Under the pieces are notes generated by a model. It did no database searches, was not told where the DNA came from, and was given only the letters and a program-made list of their open reading frames with translations. Shown one piece after another: positions 31,102 through 33,974 of a DNA stretch of 33,974 nt. A program made the position numbers and the translations under genes. The DNA comes from Pseudomonadota bacterium. GTDB taxonomy: Bacteria > Pseudomonadota > Alphaproteobacteria > Acetobacterales > Acetobacteraceae. The stretch lies in NCBI GenBank assembly GCA_021780035.1, contig JAJXZO010000172.1, positions 1 through 33,974 of the forward strand. Direction: 5' to 3'. The first letter of the stretch is position 1; every line of letters begins with the position of its first letter.

Positions 31102-33771
31102 ATGACAAAATGGGTATACGCCTTCGGCGCCGGCCTCAAGGAAGGCAGCGCCGACATGAAGAACCTGCTCGGCGGCAAGGGTGCGAACCTCGCCGAGATG
31201 GCCCGCATCGGCCTTCCTGTGCCCCCCGGTTTCACTCTCACCACCGAGGTCTGCACCGCCTTCTATCAGAACGCGCGCAGCTATCCGTCCGACCTCGCGC
31301 CGCAGGTGCAGGCGGGCATGACGCACATCGAGAAGGCGCTCAGCCTCCGCTTCGGCGACGTCAAGGCGCCGCTGCTGGTTTCCGTGCGCTCGGGCGCCCG
31401 CGTCTCCATGCCCGGCATGATGGACACGGTGCTGAACCTCGGCCTCAACGACGACACGGTGCAGGGCCTGGCGGCGATGTCGGGCGACCAGCGCTTCGCC
31501 TGGGATTCGTACCGCCGCTTCATCCAGATGTACGGCGGCGTGGTGCTCGGCATCGACCACCACCGCTTCGAGGAGATCATCGCCGAGGCGAAGAAGGCGC
31601 GCGGCGTCACCGAGGACCCGCAGCTTACCGCCGATGACTGGCAGAAGGTGGTGGCGAAGTACAAGGCGATGGTCGCCGCCGAGATCGGCAAGCCGTTCCC
31701 GATGGACCCGACCGAGCAGCTCTGGGGCGCAGTCGGCGCCGTGTTCGGCAGCTGGGAAACCCCGCGCGCCGTCACCTACCGCAAGCTGAACGACATCCCC
31801 GGCGACTGGGGCACCGCCGTCAACGTGCAGGCGATGGTGTTCGGCAACATGGGCAACGACTGCGCCACCGGCGTCTGCTTCACCCGCGACCCGGCGACCG
31901 GCGAGAACATGTTCTACGGCGAGTACCTGGTGAACGCCCAGGGCGAGGACGTGGTGGCCGGCATCCGCACGCCGCAACCGATGGCGAAGGAGCGCGCCAA
32001 AGCCGGCGAGAAGCCGATGGAAGAGGCCATGCCGGTCGTCTACCAGCAGCTTCTCGACGTCCGCAGCACCCTTGAGCACCACTACAAGGACATGCAGGAC
32101 ATCGAGTTCACCGTGCAGCGCGGCACGCTGTTCATCCTGCAGTGCCGCAACGGCAAGCGCACCGCCGCCGCCAGCCTGCGCATCGCCATCGAGCTCGCCG
32201 AGGAAGGCCTGATCGATCGCAAGGAAGCGGTCACCCGCGTCAACCCGGCCTCGCTCGACCAGCTTCTGCATCCCACCATCGACCCGAAGGCCAAGCGCGT
32301 CGTGCTCGGCAAGGGCCTGCCGGCGAGCCCGGGCGCCGCTTCCGGCGCCATCGTCCTCACCGCCGACGAGGCCGAGAGCCGCGCCGACCGGGGCGAGGCG
32401 GTCATCCTCGTGCGCGTCGAGACCAGCCCCGAAGACATCCACGGCATGCACGCGGCCAAGGGCATCCTCACCACCCGCGGCGGCATGACCAGCCACGCGG
32501 CCGTGGTGGCGCGCGGCATGGGCCGGCCCTGCGTGGCCGGTGCCGGCAGCATCTCCGTCGACTACACGGCGCAGACCATCACCGCCGGCGGGCAGACGCT
32601 GCGCGCGGGCGACGTCATCACCATCGATGGTGCCTCGGGCGAGGTGTACGCCGGCCTGGTGCCGATGATCGAGCCGACGCTGTCGGACGACTTCTCCACC
32701 CTGATGCAGTGGGCCGACGACTGCCGCCGCCTCAAGGTGCGCGCCAACGCCGAGACCCCGCTCGACGCCCAGACGGCGCGGAAGTTCGGCGCCGAGGGCA
32801 TCGGGCTCTGCCGCACCGAGCATATGTTCTTCGATCCGACACGCATCCTCGCCGTGCGGCAGATGATCATGGCGTCCGACGAGGAGGGCCGCCGCGCGGC
32901 ACTGGCGAAGCTGCTGCCGTTCCAGCGGCAGGACTTCATCGACCTGTTCCGCATCATGGCGCCGCTGCCGATCACCATCCGCCTGCTCGACCCGCCGCTG
33001 CACGAGTTCCTGCCGCACGGCAACGCCGAGTTGCAGGAAGTGGCGACGACGCTCGGCACCGACGTCGAGACCATGCGCCGCCGCGCCACCGAGCTGGCGG
33101 AAGCCAACCCGATGCTCGGCCATCGCGGCTGTCGCCTCGGCGTCACCTTCCCGGAAATCTACGAGATGCAGGCACGCGCCATCTTCGAGGGCGCGGTCGC
33201 GGTCGCCAAGGAGACCGGGGTGGCGCCGGTGCCGGAGGTGATGATCCCGCTGGTGGGCGTGAAGAAGGAACTCGACATGACCCGCGCCCAGGTGGAGCGG
33301 ATGGCGCAGGCCGTCTTCAAGGAAACCGGCGTCACTATCGACTACACCATCGGCACCATGATCGAGCTGCCGCGCGCCGCGCTGGTCGCCGACCACATCG
33401 CCGAGGCGGCCGATTTCTTCAGCTTCGGCACCAACGACCTGACGCAGACCACCTTCGGCCTGTCGCGCGACGACGCGGGCAAGTTCCTGCCCACCTACGT
33501 CGACCTCGGCATCCTGCCGAAGGACCCGTTCGTCTCCATCGACATCGAGGGCGTGGGCGGGCTGATGCGCATCGCGGCCGAACGCGGGCGGAGCACCAAG
33601 CCCGGCCTCAAACTCGGCATCTGCGGCGAGCACGGCGGCGATCCGGCCTCCATCGCCTTCTGCGACGAGATCGGCCTCGACTACGTCTCATGCAGCCCGT
33701 ACCGGGTGCCGGTGGCCCGCCTCGCGGCGGCGCAGGCGGCGCTCAAGGCCGGCGGAGACCGCACGGTCTGA
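31102..33771 (+). CDS. ppdK: Pyruvate, phosphate dikinase
   Basis: PPDK interconverts pyruvate, ATP and phosphate with phosphoenolpyruvate, AMP and pyrophosphate. Its position here supports gluconeogenesis or pyrophosphate-linked glycolysis. The 889-residue protein has the three expected parts. The N-terminal nucleotide-binding domain starts KWVYAFGAG, with GGKGANLAEMARIGLPVPPG and SVRSGARVSMPGMMDTVLNL. The swivelling phosphohistidine domain has TRGGMTSHAAVVARGMGRPC, with His465 as carrier. The C-terminal PEP-binding barrel has GLCRTEHMFF, FGTNDLTQTTFGLSRDD and ICGEHGGDP with Cys841 as general acid. The ATG at 31102 is chosen; AGGAG lies 12 bases upstream, a long spacing. The adjacency to glyS appears to be chromosomal order rather than function. 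Confidence 0.97.
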   Translation: MTKWVYAFGAGLKEGSADMKNLLGGKGANLAEMARIGLPVPPGFTLTTEVCTAFYQNARSYPSDLAPQVQAGMTHIEKALSLRFGDVKAPLLVSVRSGARVSMPGMMDTVLNLGLNDDTVQGLAAMSGDQRFAWDSYRRFIQMYGGVVLGIDHHRFEEIIAEAKKARGVTEDPQLTADDWQKVVAKYKAMVAAEIGKPFPMDPTEQLWGAVGAVFGSWETPRAVTYRKLNDIPGDWGTAVNVQAMVFGNMGNDCATGVCFTRDPATGENMFYGEYLVNAQGEDVVAGIRTPQPMAKERAKAGEKPMEEAMPVVYQQLLDVRSTLEHHYKDMQDIEFTVQRGTLFILQCRNGKRTAAASLRIAIELAEEGLIDRKEAVTRVNPASLDQLLHPTIDPKAKRVVLGKGLPASPGAASGAIVLTADEAESRADRGEAVILVRVETSPEDIHGMHAAKGILTTRGGMTSHAAVVARGMGRPCVAGAGSISVDYTAQTITAGGQTLRAGDVITIDGASGEVYAGLVPMIEPTLSDDFSTLMQWADDCRRLKVRANAETPLDAQTARKFGAEGIGLCRTEHMFFDPTRILAVRQMIMASDEEGRRAALAKLLPFQRQDFIDLFRIMAPLPITIRLLDPPLHEFLPHGNAELQEVATTLGTDVETMRRRATELAEANPMLGHRGCRLGVTFPEIYEMQARAIFEGAVAVAKETGVAPVPEVMIPLVGVKKELDMTRAQVERMAQAVFKETGVTIDYTIGTMIELPRAALVADHIAEAADFFSFGTNDLTQTTFGLSRDDAGKFLPTYVDLGILPKDPFVSIDIEGVGGLMRIAAERGRSTKPGLKLGICGEHGGDPASIAFCDEIGLDYVSCSPYRVPVARLAAAQAALKAGGDRTV

Positions 33772-33788
33772 CGGATAAGGTATCGGCC

Positions 33789-33974
33789 ATGCGGCTGGTG
33801 GCGGTGACGCGCGTCCTCAACGAGGACGACATCGTCGAGGCGTTCGTCCGCCACCACGCCGCCCTGGTCGATCACCACATCCTGCTCGACAACGGCAGCA
33901 CCGACCGCTCGCTCGCCATCCTGAAGGCGCTGCGGGCGGAAGGTCTGCCGCTGACCGTGCTACAGACCCGTGCG
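33789..33974 (+). CDS. Family 2 glycosyltransferase-like protein, partial (N-terminal 62 codons)
   Basis: Only the first 62 codons are in the window. The sequence starts MRLVAVTRVLNEDDIVEAFV and reaches HHILLDNGSTDRSLAILKAL, the GT-A strand with the metal- and sugar-nucleotide-binding Asp pattern (DNGSTDRS). The N-E-D-D/V-R-H-H form (LNEDDIVEAFVRHH) is that of the Glyco_tranf_2_4 branch, often found near polysaccharide or glycan genes. The ATG at 33789 has AAGG about eight bases upstream and lies 17 bases after the ppdK stop. Substrate and length cannot be judged. Confidence 0.78.
   Translation, partial: MRLVAVTRVLNEDDIVEAFVRHHAALVDHHILLDNGSTDRSLAILKALRAEGLPLTVLQTRA

Overview
The window is a gene-dense, very GC-rich stretch of bacterial chromosome. 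Its content points to a motile alphaproteobacterium, probably of the Rhodospirillales/Acetobacteraceae type. The clues are the split flagellar cluster with a CheY-CheZ pair, MotE and a DUF6468-like gene, the two-subunit glycyl-tRNA synthetase next to pyruvate phosphate dikinase, and the yfgM-bamB-der order. The taxonomic placement is an inference; no rRNA or other decisive marker is present. I saw no tRNA, CRISPR array, insertion sequence or integrase, and no gene-free stretch longer than 300 bases.

Layout. 1-5.1 kb: the start of a ComB-like phosphatase (cut by the window edge), a CPA2 cation/proton antiporter with a TrkA-N domain, a WxxGxW-repeat lipoprotein, an amidohydrolase and a GT61 glycosyltransferase. 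5.2-7.5 kb: a secreted beta-helix protein with tail-spike-like architecture. 7.7-17.7 kb: two divergent flagellar transcription units. The minus-strand unit is flgF-flgG-flgA-flgH (distal rod and L-ring assembly). The plus-strand unit is fliL-fliM-DUF6468-motE-cheY-cheZ followed by a large helical-repeat gene broken by a frameshift. A textbook sigma-54 motif lies in front of flgF in the region between the two units. 17.8-19.2 kb: speD-speE, the last two steps of spermidine synthesis. 19.2-22.5 kb (minus): yfgM-like gene, bamB and der, the same order as in Escherichia coli. 22.7-24.4 kb: a small lipoprotein and a dihydroorotase. 24.4-26.1 kb (minus): asparagine synthase, in one unit with the dihydroorotase. 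26.3-28.0 kb: ygfZ, then a DUF2076 protein. 28.1-33.8 kb: glyQ-glyS and ppdK. At the right edge a family 2 glycosyltransferase begins.

How the genes work together. FliM is the switch protein to which phosphorylated CheY binds. CheZ removes that phosphate, and both FliM and CheZ carry the same kind of short CheY-docking peptide. FliL, MotE and the DUF6468 protein are associated with the motor and stator. FlgF and FlgG form the rod; FlgA and FlgH serve P- and L-ring assembly. BamB (outer-membrane protein insertion) and the YfgM-like protein (translocon-associated) form an envelope-biogenesis group with the ribosome-assembly GTPase Der.

The points most worth a second look are the frameshifted gene at 15113-17688, the exported tail-spike-like protein at 5170-7521, the sigma-54 promoter at 11032-11046, the shared FliM/CheZ docking peptides, the apparent ACG start of the antiporter, and the exact 33-base tandem duplication between asnB and ygfZ. 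I did not find a gene cluster that I can confidently call a new biological system.
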